Source: Chryseobacterium salivictor (GTDB taxonomy: Bacteria; Bacteroidota; Bacteroidia; Flavobacteriales; Weeksellaceae). From it: a stretch of 64,000 nt of DNA. Shown here in pieces: positions 18,413-26,247 of the stretch. Within the stretch, counting starts at the first letter, position 1. The number at the start of each line of letters is the position of its first letter. The stretch spans positions 992,001 to 1,056,000 of the forward strand of contig NZ_CP037954.1 of the NCBI RefSeq assembly GCF_004359195.1, written 5' to 3'. A model generated the notes under the pieces. That model was not told where the DNA came from. It made no database searches and saw only the letters and a list, made by a program, of their open reading frames with translations. The position numbers were made by a program, and so were the translations under genes.

Positions 18413-18693
18413 TGGAAAATTTAACCAAGCAAGAAATAGATTATTCTATCGCCAAAGAACGAGTCAGTCAACTCAAAAAATTCTATGTAAGTTTTACTGT
18501 TTTTGCCATTGTGTTGGCGATCCATAGTTTTAGGAATTATTATTTAACAGGAGAAATTACATTTTTAAGTTTTAATAAATTTTCGGGTATTTTTTGGATT
18601 TGGGGACTTATTTTAGCGATTCGGGCAGTGAAGATATTCCTCTTTAATTCAAGCTGGGAGAAGAAAATGATGGACAAACAATTTAATAGATAA
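18412..18693 (+). CDS. 2TM domain protein
   Basis: It has 93 residues: an N-terminal charged helix (AKERVSQLKKFYV), two hydrophobic spans and a C-terminal SSWEKK motif. This is the 2TM domain on its own, matching the end of the upstream sensor kinase. The start overlaps the kinase stop (TAATG), so it is translationally coupled. It probably sits in the inner membrane with the kinase as a modulator or hetero-oligomer partner, which is inferred from the shared domain and operon. Confidence 0.88.
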   Translation: MENLTKQEIDYSIAKERVSQLKKFYVSFTVFAIVLAIHSFRNYYLTGEITFLSFNKFSGIFWIWGLILAIRAVKIFLFNSSWEKKMMDKQFNR

Positions 18694-18697
18694 TACC

Positions 18698-18988
18698 ATG
18701 GAAAATTATAACGAAAACGACCTTCGGTATATCAGAGCGAAAGAACGTGTGAAAAAGATTAAGGGATTTTATATCCACGCTACTGTTTTTGTATTGGTGA
18801 ATTTATTTATCATCGCCGGCAACAGGCAGTCTGGTGAAACGCTTACTGATATGGATAATTACTGGACAGCGATCATCTGGGGAATCGTCCTCGCCGCTCA
18901 TGGAATCACGGTTTTTCTTCCCAATATCTTTCTCGGCAAAGATTGGGAAGAAAAAAAAATTAAAGAATTAATGGATCAATTCAAATAG
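18698..18988 (+). CDS. 2TM domain protein
   Basis: This is a second stand-alone 2TM protein (96 residues), with AKERVKKIKGFYIHA at the start, two membrane spans, and KDWEEKKIKELM at the end. It follows the previous 2TM gene after 4 bases and precedes the methyltransferase gene by one base. Together with the kinase C-terminus it gives three copies of the domain in tandem genes, probably by duplication. Confidence 0.88.
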   Translation: MENYNENDLRYIRAKERVKKIKGFYIHATVFVLVNLFIIAGNRQSGETLTDMDNYWTAIIWGIVLAAHGITVFLPNIFLGKDWEEKKIKELMDQFK

Positions 18989-18989
18989 C

Positions 18990-19549
18990 ATGAATACAAT
19001 AATAAATATCATTATGGTTCTGTGGGGGCTTTCAGAAATTTATCTTCTCCTGAGAATGAGATCAGGAAGTGCTGATGCAAAAGGGAAAGACCAAAAGTCG
19101 CTTTCACGTTTATGGCTGGTCATCGGTTTCAGTATTTTTTTCGGGATTTTTGTTGCTAAGGCAACGGGTTTTCCTTTTTATCAAAGGGAAGGAATACAGT
19201 TGGTCGGTGTGGTTTTTCTTTTCCTGGGCGTTGTATTTAGGTTAATGGTCATTAATAATTTGGGGAAATATTTCACGGTAGATGTCACGATCAGAGAAGA
19301 CCATCAGTTAATAACCAACGGCTTTTATAAATATGTGAGGCATCCTTCGTATTTTTTTCCCTGCTCACTTTTGTGGGTTTGGCGATCGTTTTAAACAATT
19401 ATATTTCTGCAGTTATTCTGGTGGTTCCTGTATTTCTAATGTTTCTCTACCGGATAAAAATCGAAGAAAGGGTTTTGACAGAACGGTTTGGGAAAGAGTA
19501 TACCGATTATATGAAGAAAACTAAAAAACTTATTCCTTTTATTTATTAA
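18990..19549 (+). pseudogene. Isoprenylcysteine carboxyl methyltransferase-like membrane protein, frameshifted
   Basis: The first 134 codons give two or three membrane spans and reach the conserved YKYVRHPSY motif of the ICMT/PEMT-like family, then run out of frame and stop at 19394. In the -1 frame the family continues at once (LLTFVGLAIVLNN to KLIPFIY), with a stop at 19547-19549. The break is in a run of seven T at 19352-19358; one extra T restores a 186-residue protein. It may be a sequencing error, a real mutation, or -1 slippage at T TTT TTT. Its enzymatic target is unknown. It sits inside the 2TM signalling operon. Confidence 0.8.
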
Positions 19550-19558
19550 TTTTAAAAT

Positions 19559-20302
19559 ATGATAAAAACCGTCATCATTGAAGATGAAAAACCTGCTGCC
19601 CGAAAACTTGAAAGATTAATCAGTTTATTCACTGATTTAGAATTAGTTGCAACGCTTAATTCTGTGGAAGAAGGTTTGGATTGGTTTCAGAATAATCAAC
19701 ATCCGGATTTGATATTTTCAGACATTGTTTTAGGCGACGGATTATCTTTTGATATTTTTGAAAGAGTTCCCACCAGAAGTTTTATGATTTACACAACGGC
19801 TTTTGACCAATATACTCTGAAAGCTTTCAAGCTGAATTCCATTGATTACCTTTTGAAACCGATTATGGAAGAAGATCTGGAAAAAGCCATCAATAAATTT
19901 AAAAGTTTCCTACCATCAGAATCGTCTAATAATTCATTGGAAATCAAATCTTTAATTAAAGAAGAGAAACAGAAATTATCCCGTGTTTTAGTCAAGATCG
20001 GTTATAATTTAAAGATTGTTCAAACCGATGAGGTTTCCTGTTTTTACAGCGAAAACAAAATCGTTTACCTTCAGACCAAAGAGAGAACTTATCCCACCGA
20101 TTTTACTTTAGATGAGTTACAGGAAGTTTTGGAGGAAAAGAAATTTTTCAGAGTAAACCGACAGTTCATCATCAATTCCAATTTCATTAAAAATATTCAT
20201 ATTTCGCCTTATTATAAAGTGGAAATGGAGTTTCAGCCGGAAGAAGAAATCACGGTGAGCCGCGATCGGGTAAAGGATTTTAAAGATTGGTTGTCTAATT
20301 AG
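19559..20302 (+). CDS. LytTR response regulator
   Basis: The 247-residue cytoplasmic regulator has an N-terminal receiver domain with acidic pocket E8-D9, phospho-acceptor D55 (FSDIVLGDG) and the lysine of YLLKP near 100. A C-terminal LytTR DNA-binding domain (about 140-245) includes FFRVNRQFIINSNFI. It is the last gene of the operon started by the LytS-type kinase, which is its likely partner. A terminator follows at 20391. The target promoters are unknown. Confidence 0.93.
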   Translation: MIKTVIIEDEKPAARKLERLISLFTDLELVATLNSVEEGLDWFQNNQHPDLIFSDIVLGDGLSFDIFERVPTRSFMIYTTAFDQYTLKAFKLNSIDYLLKPIMEEDLEKAINKFKSFLPSESSNNSLEIKSLIKEEKQKLSRVLVKIGYNLKIVQTDEVSCFYSENKIVYLQTKERTYPTDFTLDELQEVLEEKKFFRVNRQFIINSNFIKNIHISPYYKVEMEFQPEEEITVSRDRVKDFKDWLSN

Positions 20303-20390
20303 AGTGGGGGAATATGAAGGAGTTTTATTTTTTAAATAATTTTTAAGCCTCAGAAAAACACGTAAACTGTCGCTCTATTAAAGATTTAAA

Positions 20391-20422
20391 AAAAAAGCAG
20401 TTTTTAAAAAAACTGCTTTTTT
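20391..20422. terminator. Bidirectional terminator
   Basis: AAAAAAGCAGTTTTT and AAAAACTGCTTTTTT form a long stem with A and T flanks that work on both strands, between the LytTR gene and the minus-strand accessory genes. Confidence 0.7.
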
Positions 20423-20490
20423 AATTTTAAAAATTAAAACTCGGCGGTCTACCAAATGTTGCCGAAGTTATAGCTGTAAAGTTGAAGGAT

Positions 20491-20922
20491 TTAATGAGCT
20501 TTAGTTCCTAGTTTATTATTGGACACATTGATTTTAACTTTTTTTTTAAAGTTAAGAATTATTAATAATATTGAGGATAAGAGAAAAATTGCAAAAGGAA
20601 TTACAAAACCTATATTAAAATTAGAAAATCTATCAATTCCATCCAGGTATATAGAGCAAAAAAATAAAGATATAATGCAAAAAACAACAGTATATCGATC
20701 TAAATAACTTCTACTTCTGTATAAAAGGATTAAATTTCCTAATGTAAAAACAGAAAGTAATCCGCCTTGCCAAAAAATGTTATTGAAATTTTGAAAACTA
20801 ATAATATCATGTAAAAACTGATAAAGATATACCACTATAATTCCAAAATTGATTGATGTATGCATCTGCATTCCTTCAATTAGTAAGAATGAAATTATGC
20901 AAATTATTTTAAGAAATTTCAT
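20491..20922 (-). CDS. Small four-span membrane protein, unknown
   Basis: It has 143 residues with about four hydrophobic segments and a Lys-rich C-terminal tail (LNFKKKVKINV). No family is recognised. The region is more AT-rich than its surroundings. It follows the split lipoprotein by 11 bases in the same direction and is probably co-transcribed. A role as a membrane partner or immunity-like protein for the upstream NC-motif domain is a guess from arrangement only. Confidence 0.6.
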   Translation of the reverse strand: MKFLKIICIISFLLIEGMQMHTSINFGIIVVYLYQFLHDIISFQNFNNIFWQGGLLSVFTLGNLILLYRSRSYLDRYTVVFCIISLFFCSIYLDGIDRFSNFNIGFVIPFAIFLLSSILLIILNFKKKVKINVSNNKLGTKAH

Positions 20923-20933
20923 AGACGCAGATT

Positions 20934-21341
20934 TTAAGGACAGTTTCTTTGGGTTTGGGCAGCATTGCTATTGGAACTTTGAGCCATGTTTTCTATCAAA
21001 CTAGCGACAGTATTAGGAGTGTCAATTCCGCTAGTATCACAATTAACTCCCGCAATCATTAAGGCATATGTTGCGAAGTCACTACAGTTATTTAATAATA
21101 ACTGATAATCACTTTCTGAAAATGCAATAGTAATACCAATAATTTGCTGGAGCTGTGTTGGGGTAATTGTGCCTGCGTTCCAAGCATAGGTGTATGGATG
21201 ACCGCTATCATTATTAAATACACTAGGTCCAGTGTAATTATATGGTGCGCCAAGCTTAGGATAAAATCCAAATGTCATTGTATTATTTCCTTGGGAAATT
21301 GAAATAAATGCATGGCCTACTCCATTATTAGTTATAAACAT
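20934..21341 (-). CDS. C-terminal fragment: H...NC-motif domain (cut off by in-frame stop)
   Basis: This 135-residue frame holds a domain with a GHAFISI segment, FGFYP, and LLNNCSDFA, resembling the His/Cys pattern of NlpC/P60-like or related papain-fold proteins in Bacteroidota lipoproteins. It is in the same frame as the upstream lipoprotein ORF, separated only by TAA and one AAA codon (21342-21347). It is therefore most likely the end of a 400-codon gene interrupted by a nonsense codon, and reinitiation at its ATG is possible. It would have no signal peptide on its own. Confidence 0.6.
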   Translation of the reverse strand: MFITNNGVGHAFISISQGNNTMTFGFYPKLGAPYNYTGPSVFNNDSGHPYTYAWNAGTITPTQLQQIIGITIAFSESDYQLLLNNCSDFATYALMIAGVNCDTSGIDTPNTVASLIENMAQSSNSNAAQTQRNCP

Positions 21342-21344
21342 TTT

Positions 21345-22136
21345 TTAAGCATATACGGTCAAAGTTGCAGATTGGTTAATATTCAAACAACTCAGAAATT
21401 TCTTAATGTCAGCAATAGGATTTTTAGGAGGAGGTGGTGTAAGTAAAGATTCAAATTCGGGATCAAAACCACCGCCACCGTCACCACAAATTTCGGGATG
21501 ACAAATCTCCATTTGATCTGGATTTCCGGAACCGGGAAAACCCGTCCCATCGTTTATATAGTCACAACTTGTCATACTATATGAAATATCTTGACAATCG
21601 CCATATCCAGGAGGACATCCTACAGTAAATGTCATAGTTTTACAATTGATTGCAATAATTCTTGAATTTTCACCTGCTAAATTACCCGATTCTTTAAAAC
21701 TTGTAATGTTATAAAAGATTAATTTTTCCAAAAAAGATATTAATTTTTTGTCTTTCCTTTCAATGAAGAAAATCTTATTGTCCTTTAAAATAGCATGCAT
21801 CGTTGATACGACATTATTTTCTTTTAATATGGGTATAATTACAGAGTGATGTTCCTTATTTTCTAATGAAATTGCATAGTCCCAATAAAGCTTTCCATAT
21901 TTTGTTTCGAAATAAGAAAGGTCTGTGTTGCTTAAAAATGTTTTCTGTATAATCTTAATTAAGGTAGTATCTGTCTTAAACGGTAATTTTTTTTGGTATT
22001 CTTTAGTGGTTAAATTTTTAGCAGTTAAATTTACTGTAGTTGTAGTTTTTTGAGTTTCAGTTTCTTGTCTACACGAATTAGTTAATAAAATAAATATACT
22101 TACAATAATAATGGATGGAATGAGATTTTTTTTCAT
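21345..22136 (-). CDS. Lipoprotein, N-terminal part of interrupted gene
   Basis: The 263-residue product starts with a lipoprotein signal (lipobox LTNSC, Cys about 22). It has a region of about 170 residues of no known fold, a Cys/Gly/Pro-rich segment, and ends IKKFLSCLNINQSATLTVYA before a TAA. In similar Bacteroidota proteins such a stretch runs straight into a GHxF...NCxDF domain, which is exactly what follows after the stop. The gene is thus probably interrupted, full length 22136 to 20934. The function is unknown; it would be anchored in the envelope. Confidence 0.65.
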   Translation of the reverse strand: MKKNLIPSIIIVSIFILLTNSCRQETETQKTTTTVNLTAKNLTTKEYQKKLPFKTDTTLIKIIQKTFLSNTDLSYFETKYGKLYWDYAISLENKEHHSVIIPILKENNVVSTMHAILKDNKIFFIERKDKKLISFLEKLIFYNITSFKESGNLAGENSRIIAINCKTMTFTVGCPPGYGDCQDISYSMTSCDYINDGTGFPGSGNPDQMEICHPEICGDGGGGFDPEFESLLTPPPPKNPIADIKKFLSCLNINQSATLTVYA

Positions 22137-22445
22137 ATAAATTATTTTTTAGTTTATGTATCACTATTTTTTAATATTCTTACTGATTTTTTTGTTGTAA
22201 ATAACTGATAGTTATTAAGTTATGAAATCATCTTGTATAAATCGAATTTAGTAATTATTTTTGAGTTCTTTTTACCATTCGCATCTTTTTCATTGTTATT
22301 TGGAATTATTCTGATTGGGATGTTTAGTATAGTAGGGCTTTCATATAATGTCACTTCTTTAGAAAAAATCTAAATAAATAGTCTAATAATAACACAAGAT
22401 CAGCGAATTCACGAAAACTGTGGTTATCTTTGTAAAAAAATAAGC
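22137..22445. other. Intergenic region with DEAD-box gene promoter
   Basis: This AT-rich divergent region of 309 bases lies between the lipoprotein and the helicase. The only element I can support is the -7 box at 22425-22432. No open frame, hairpin or repeat stands out. Confidence 0.5.
22425..22432 (+). promoter_or_regulatory. -7 promoter element for the DEAD-box helicase
   Basis: TATCTTTG matches TAnnTTTG only 13 bases before the ATG at 22446, implying a very short leader of about 9 bases. Confidence 0.5.
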
Positions 22446-23741
22446 ATGTCCACACTGATATCCGACTTAGGAATTATTCATCCACTTCAAAAAGCCTTAA
22501 CCGATTTAGAAATAACGGTTGCGACTGATATTCAGGATCAGGTTATTCCGGTGATTCTTGGTCAGAATGAAGATTTGGTTGCACTGGCAAAAACCGGAAC
22601 AGGTAAAACTGCCGCTTTCGGACTGCCGCTGATACAGTTGGTCGATGTTGATAATAAGAATATTCAAACGGTTATTTTATCGCCTACCAGAGAACTGAGC
22701 CAGCAGATTTTTAATAATCTTAAAGATTTTGCCAAATATATTCCTGAGGTTTCAATCGTCTTGCTGACAGGAGGAAATACGGTGAAATCACAAATAGAAG
22801 AGTTGAAATCTCCGACGCATATCATCGTGGCAACCCCGGGCCGTTTTTTAGATCTGTTGGAAAAAGGAGCACTGGACATTAAATCCCTGAAAAACTTGGT
22901 TTTGGACGAAGCTGATGAAATGTTTCAGGCTTTAAAAGATGATTTGATGCCGATTTTGAAAGCGATGCCTAAAAACCGCCGCACTTATTTATTCAGTGCG
23001 ACAATGCCAGGTGAACTGAAAGATATCGTTCATAATTATATGTCGAAAAATGCGGTTTCCATTAACTCTGAAATGGCGACCGTCGGACATCAAGGTATTG
23101 ATCACCAGTATATTGTCGTAGAGCCGATTGAGAAATTAGATGTGCTTTTACACTTTTTAAACTCGCAGGAAGGAGGCAGAGGAATTATTTTCTGTAAAAC
23201 CAAAGCAGCCGTTAATAAACTGGCGAAAAATCTTGCGATCCGTAAAATCTCCTCTGGCGCTTTGCACGGAAGTTTAACGCAGGGAATCCGGGACCGTATT
23301 ATGGATCAGTTCCGCGAAGGATATATCGATATTTTGGTGGCTACCGATTTGGTCGCAAGAGGTATCGATGTCAAAGAATTAGCCTATGTGGTGAATTATC
23401 ATTTGCCGGACACGCATGAAGCTTATGTGCACCGCAGCGGAAGAACGGGCAGAGCAGGAGCAAACGGACTTTCGATGACGATTATTCAGCAGGAGGAAGT
23501 GAAAGAAATTGCCGGTTTTGAACAAGAATTGGGTATTAAATTCAAAGAGATAAAAAAAGCCGATGCCGAAGCGATCGAATGGAACAATACTTTGGTTTGG
23601 GCGAAAAAAGTCTTCAAAACAAAACCCAACCGCGAGATTCCTGATGAGGTAAGACAGCAGGTTAAAACCATTTTTCATCATTTGACAAAAGAAGAATTGA
23701 TGGATAAAGTGCTTTCAAATTATCTGGCAGAAAACAATTAA
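22446..23741 (+). CDS. DEAD-box ATP-dependent RNA helicase
   Basis: This 431-residue helicase core unwinds RNA in ribosome assembly or mRNA turnover. Motifs in order: Q-motif near Q30, AKTGTGKT 48-55, PTREL 80-84, TPGR 130-133, DEAD 154-157, SAT 184-186, and HRSGRTGR near 330. It lacks the long basic or RRM-like C-terminal tails of DeaD/DbpA, keeping only about 60 residues after the core. It belongs to the DEAD family generally; I cannot assign the exact subfamily. Monocistronic. Confidence 0.92.
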   Translation: MSTLISDLGIIHPLQKALTDLEITVATDIQDQVIPVILGQNEDLVALAKTGTGKTAAFGLPLIQLVDVDNKNIQTVILSPTRELSQQIFNNLKDFAKYIPEVSIVLLTGGNTVKSQIEELKSPTHIIVATPGRFLDLLEKGALDIKSLKNLVLDEADEMFQALKDDLMPILKAMPKNRRTYLFSATMPGELKDIVHNYMSKNAVSINSEMATVGHQGIDHQYIVVEPIEKLDVLLHFLNSQEGGRGIIFCKTKAAVNKLAKNLAIRKISSGALHGSLTQGIRDRIMDQFREGYIDILVATDLVARGIDVKELAYVVNYHLPDTHEAYVHRSGRTGRAGANGLSMTIIQQEEVKEIAGFEQELGIKFKEIKKADAEAIEWNNTLVWAKKVFKTKPNREIPDEVRQQVKTIFHHLTKEELMDKVLSNYLAENN

Positions 23742-23865
23742 AAAATCAGCAGAAATCGGCTGATTTAAGCCGGTAATTTCATTGAGGATTTGTGCGGGGG
23801 CTCGAAATTTGTAAACTTTCTACAATCTATAAATAAACGAATTTGAAAATCCTGCACTAAGCTTA

Positions 23866-25053
23866 CTAAGCGATTACACCGCTTCCCACCAATTCATCGT
23901 CCAGATACCACGCTGCAAACTGCCCCTCTGCAATGGCAGATTGTGGGTGTTCAAATTCAATATAAAATCCATCTTCAAACTGGTAAAGCGTCGCTTCTTC
24001 CAAAGGCTGTCGGTACCGGATTCTGGCCTGTACTTTCATGGATTCTCCATTTTGCAAACGCAGATCGTCACGAACCCAGTGAACTTCAGAGTTTTCGATT
24101 TTTAAAGCTTTGCGGAATAATCCCGGGAAATTTTTCCCTTCGCCCACAAAAATCGTGTTGGTTTCCATATCGCGGGAAATGATGAAACAGGATTCCACAT
24201 GGCCGCCGATGCCCAGACCTTTGCTTTGCCCGATCGTGAAATAATGTGCACCCTGGTGTTTGCCAATCACTTTTCCGTCTGATTTTTCGTATTTTATTTT
24301 CTTGGAAAGAAACTGTAATTCCGCTAATTTTGATGAAAATGCGGGTGTTTCTTGATGAAAATCACCGAAATTTTTAAAAATTTCTACAATTTCACCTTGT
24401 TTTGGTTCCAGTTGCTGTTGTAGAAATATGGGTAAACTCACTTTTCCGATGAAGCACAATCCTTGTGAATCTTTCTTATCTGCCGTCACCAAACCCATTT
24501 CTCTGGCGATTTCCCGGACTTCAGGTTTCGTCAATCCACCGATCGGAAACAGCGATTTCGACAGCTGATCCTGACTCAATTGACACAGGAAATACGACTG
24601 ATCCTTGTTGTTATCTGCTCCGGCTAAAAGATGAAAAATCTCCTTGCCGTTTTCATCAAAGGTAGAGTTCACCTGTGCGTAATGTCCCGTTGCAACTTTC
24701 TCAGCACCAAGCGATAAGGCTGTTTTCATGAACACATCAAACTTCACTTCTCGGTTACACAGAACATCGGGATTCGGCGTTCGGCCCATTTTGTATTCAT
24801 CGAACATATAATCCACGATTTTCTCCTTATACAGTTCGCTCATATCGATGACCTGATAAGGAATCCCAAGTTTTTGCGCCACCATCAGAGCATCATTACT
24901 GTCCTCAATCCACGGACATTCATCTTCCAAAGTGACTGAAGCGTCATTCCAGTTCCGCATAAAAAGCGCCACCACTTCATGACCTTGTTTTTGCAACAGA
25001 TAGGCTGCAACACTCGAATCTACACCTCCGGAAAGGCCAACTACAATTTTCAT
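23866..25053 (-). CDS. mnmA: tRNA-specific 2-thiouridylase
   Basis: MnmA adds sulfur to U34 of tRNA for Lys, Glu and Gln. The 395-residue protein has the PP-loop GLSGGVDSS at 6-14 and both catalytic cysteines, C99 ([11 protein letters not shown]) and C200 ([10 protein letters not shown]), so it is a full, active-looking enzyme. The C-terminal beta-barrel region ends in VGSGVIA. A -7 promoter element is at 25098-25105. Confidence 0.95.
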   Translation of the reverse strand: MKIVVGLSGGVDSSVAAYLLQKQGHEVVALFMRNWNDASVTLEDECPWIEDSNDALMVAQKLGIPYQVIDMSELYKEKIVDYMFDEYKMGRTPNPDVLCNREVKFDVFMKTALSLGAEKVATGHYAQVNSTFDENGKEIFHLLAGADNNKDQSYFLCQLSQDQLSKSLFPIGGLTKPEVREIAREMGLVTADKKDSQGLCFIGKVSLPIFLQQQLEPKQGEIVEIFKNFGDFHQETPAFSSKLAELQFLSKKIKYEKSDGKVIGKHQGAHYFTIGQSKGLGIGGHVESCFIISRDMETNTIFVGEGKNFPGLFRKALKIENSEVHWVRDDLRLQNGESMKVQARIRYRQPLEEATLYQFEDGFYIEFEHPQSAIAEGQFAAWYLDDELVGSGVIA

Positions 25054-25097
25054 ATTTTAAGGAAATAAATTTTTGATGATAGGCATCAAAAGTTTTG

Positions 25098-25105
25098 CAA
25101 ATTTA
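25098..25105 (-). promoter_or_regulatory. -7 promoter element for mnmA
   Basis: The minus strand reads TAAATTTG, 45 bases before the mnmA ATG. Confidence 0.5.
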
Positions 25106-25129
25106 CGACAATAATTACACAATTTCTCA

Positions 25130-25233
25130 GGAGCTACAAGACTCGTAATCGTTCGGGAAGCCCGTCCCGCTGTCCGCTGTATCTTTATCTTTTCTAACGA
25201 AAAAGATAAAGGATGCCGCTTCCATCGGGGCTA
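25130..25233. repeat. Dispersed 104-bp element, copy B
   Basis: It has the same length and ends as copy A (GGAGCTACAA at the start, GATGCCGCTTC near the end, closing GGGCTA). Its central stem is CTTTATCTTTT with AAAAGATAAAG. Compared with copy A, a T on the left arm has become A and the paired A on the right has become T, so pairing is preserved. Confidence 0.75.
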
Positions 25234-25325
25234 AGAGAAAGTCTTTTCATTATTTTGAAATTTTCAAGGGATCAATTCTTCACCAACAAAGTAATTATAG
25301 AAATTTTCGATTGTAAAAAAAGACT

Positions 25326-25333
25326 TATTTTTG
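25326..25333 (+). promoter_or_regulatory. -7 promoter element for the barrel gene
   Basis: TATTTTTG matches TAnnTTTG, 25 bases before the ATG at 25359. Confidence 0.45.
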
Positions 25334-25358
25334 ATTATTAATTCTTTAAAATTGTTCA

Positions 25359-25898
25359 ATGAAAAAACTCCTTCTTCTTTCGCTGTTGTCCGTCGCCTTT
25401 TCCGTAAAGGCGCAAATAGGATCAACTAAAAATTTCGGTGAACACGATTCCAAATGGACTTTCGGCGGTTCGGCGGGATTAGGCGGAAGTTTTGGCAGCA
25501 ATAATGGTGGAACATCTGTATATATTTCTCCCAGAATCGGGTATATGCTTACCGAAAGTTTAGAAACGGGTCTCGCTTCTAACTTTACCTGGACTAACGC
25601 GAAATATTATTCGTCCAGCACCGTCGGTGTCGGTCCTTTTGTGAATTACTACATTGGCAGAAATTTCTTTTTAAGCGGAATGTTTCAGGAATATTTTTTC
25701 AACCAGAAAAATAAACTGACAAATGTGAAATATTCGGGTGACGAAGCTGCCCTTTACCTTGGTGGCGGCTATATGCAGAAAATTGGCGACCGCGCCTATA
25801 TGCAGATTGGCGGGATGTATAACGTTTTATACAAAGAAGACAAATCCGTTTTCGGAAGCGGATTTATTCCAAGTATCGGAGTTGTTTTCGGCTTGTAG
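25359..25898 (+). CDS. Small outer-membrane beta-barrel protein
   Basis: The 179-residue protein has a signal peptide (MKKLLLLSLLSVAFSVKAQ, cleaved after KAQ or before). About 150 Gly- and aromatic-rich residues then form alternating strands such as WTFGGSAGLGGSFG and YMQIGGMYNVLY, ending IGVVFGL. This is the pattern of an 8-stranded OmpA/OprF-type barrel of the general outer-membrane beta-barrel family in Bacteroidota. No ligand is known. Its own promoter is at 25326. Confidence 0.85.
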   Translation: MKKLLLLSLLSVAFSVKAQIGSTKNFGEHDSKWTFGGSAGLGGSFGSNNGGTSVYISPRIGYMLTESLETGLASNFTWTNAKYYSSSTVGVGPFVNYYIGRNFFLSGMFQEYFFNQKNKLTNVKYSGDEAALYLGGGYMQKIGDRAYMQIGGMYNVLYKEDKSVFGSGFIPSIGVVFGL

Positions 25899-25924
25899 TT
25901 ATAAATAATCTGAGATACTCCGTA

Positions 25925-25979
25925 GATGCTTCATGGATGCTTCATGGATACTTCATGGATAGTTCATGAGGAGTTCATG
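25925..25979. repeat. Five-copy 11-bp tandem repeat
   Basis: Consecutive 11-mers read GATGCTTCATG twice, then GATACTTCATG, GATAGTTCATG and AGGAGTTCATG. A weaker sixth unit precedes them at 25914. The invariant core is TTCATG. It starts 26 bases after the barrel gene stop. Confidence 0.85.
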
Positions 25980-26194
25980 ACAAGGATTCTACCAAAAAAG
26001 AGATGAAATGTATATTTTGAAAAATTCACAGAAGATATTTTGAAAAATAAAATAACTATTTTTAAATGATACTTGAATGTTTTTACAACCTCTGAGCAGA
26101 TTTTAAAAATGAAATAAATCTGCATAATCTGTTAAATCAGCGGGCGCATATTTAATATTTCTATCCGTATGTTCTCGTACAAATCACTAAAAAC

Positions 26195-26231
26195 AAAACT
26201 TCCCGGAAAATCATTTCCCGGGAAGTTTTTA
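26195..26231. terminator. Bidirectional terminator
   Basis: AAAACTTCCCGG and CCGGGAAGTTTT form a 12-bp stem with A and T tracts on the two sides, between the convergent barrel and oligopeptidase genes. Confidence 0.8.
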
Positions 26232-26247
26232 TTACAATAAGTTTAAT

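Larger units (their letters stand above)
25054..25358. other. Divergent promoter region of mnmA and the barrel gene
   Basis: These 305 bases hold the mnmA promoter (25098-25105), copy B of the 104-bp element (25130-25233) and the promoter of the downstream barrel gene (25326-25333). The dispersed element thus sits between two divergent promoters. Confidence 0.6.
25899..26247. other. Intergenic region with 11-bp repeats and terminator
   Basis: The 349 bases between convergent genes contain a five-copy 11-bp repeat (25925-25979) and a bidirectional terminator (26195-26231). The rest, about 25980-26190, is AT-rich with nothing I can name. Confidence 0.6.

Noticed and set aside
19348..19362. Programmed -1 frameshift as the preferred explanation
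   Set aside because: The heptamer fits, but no stimulatory structure was identified, and homopolymer error or mutation is simpler; kept only as an alternative.
23743..23766. Hairpin after the DEAD-box gene as terminator
   Set aside because: An 8-bp stem is present, but no T-run follows.
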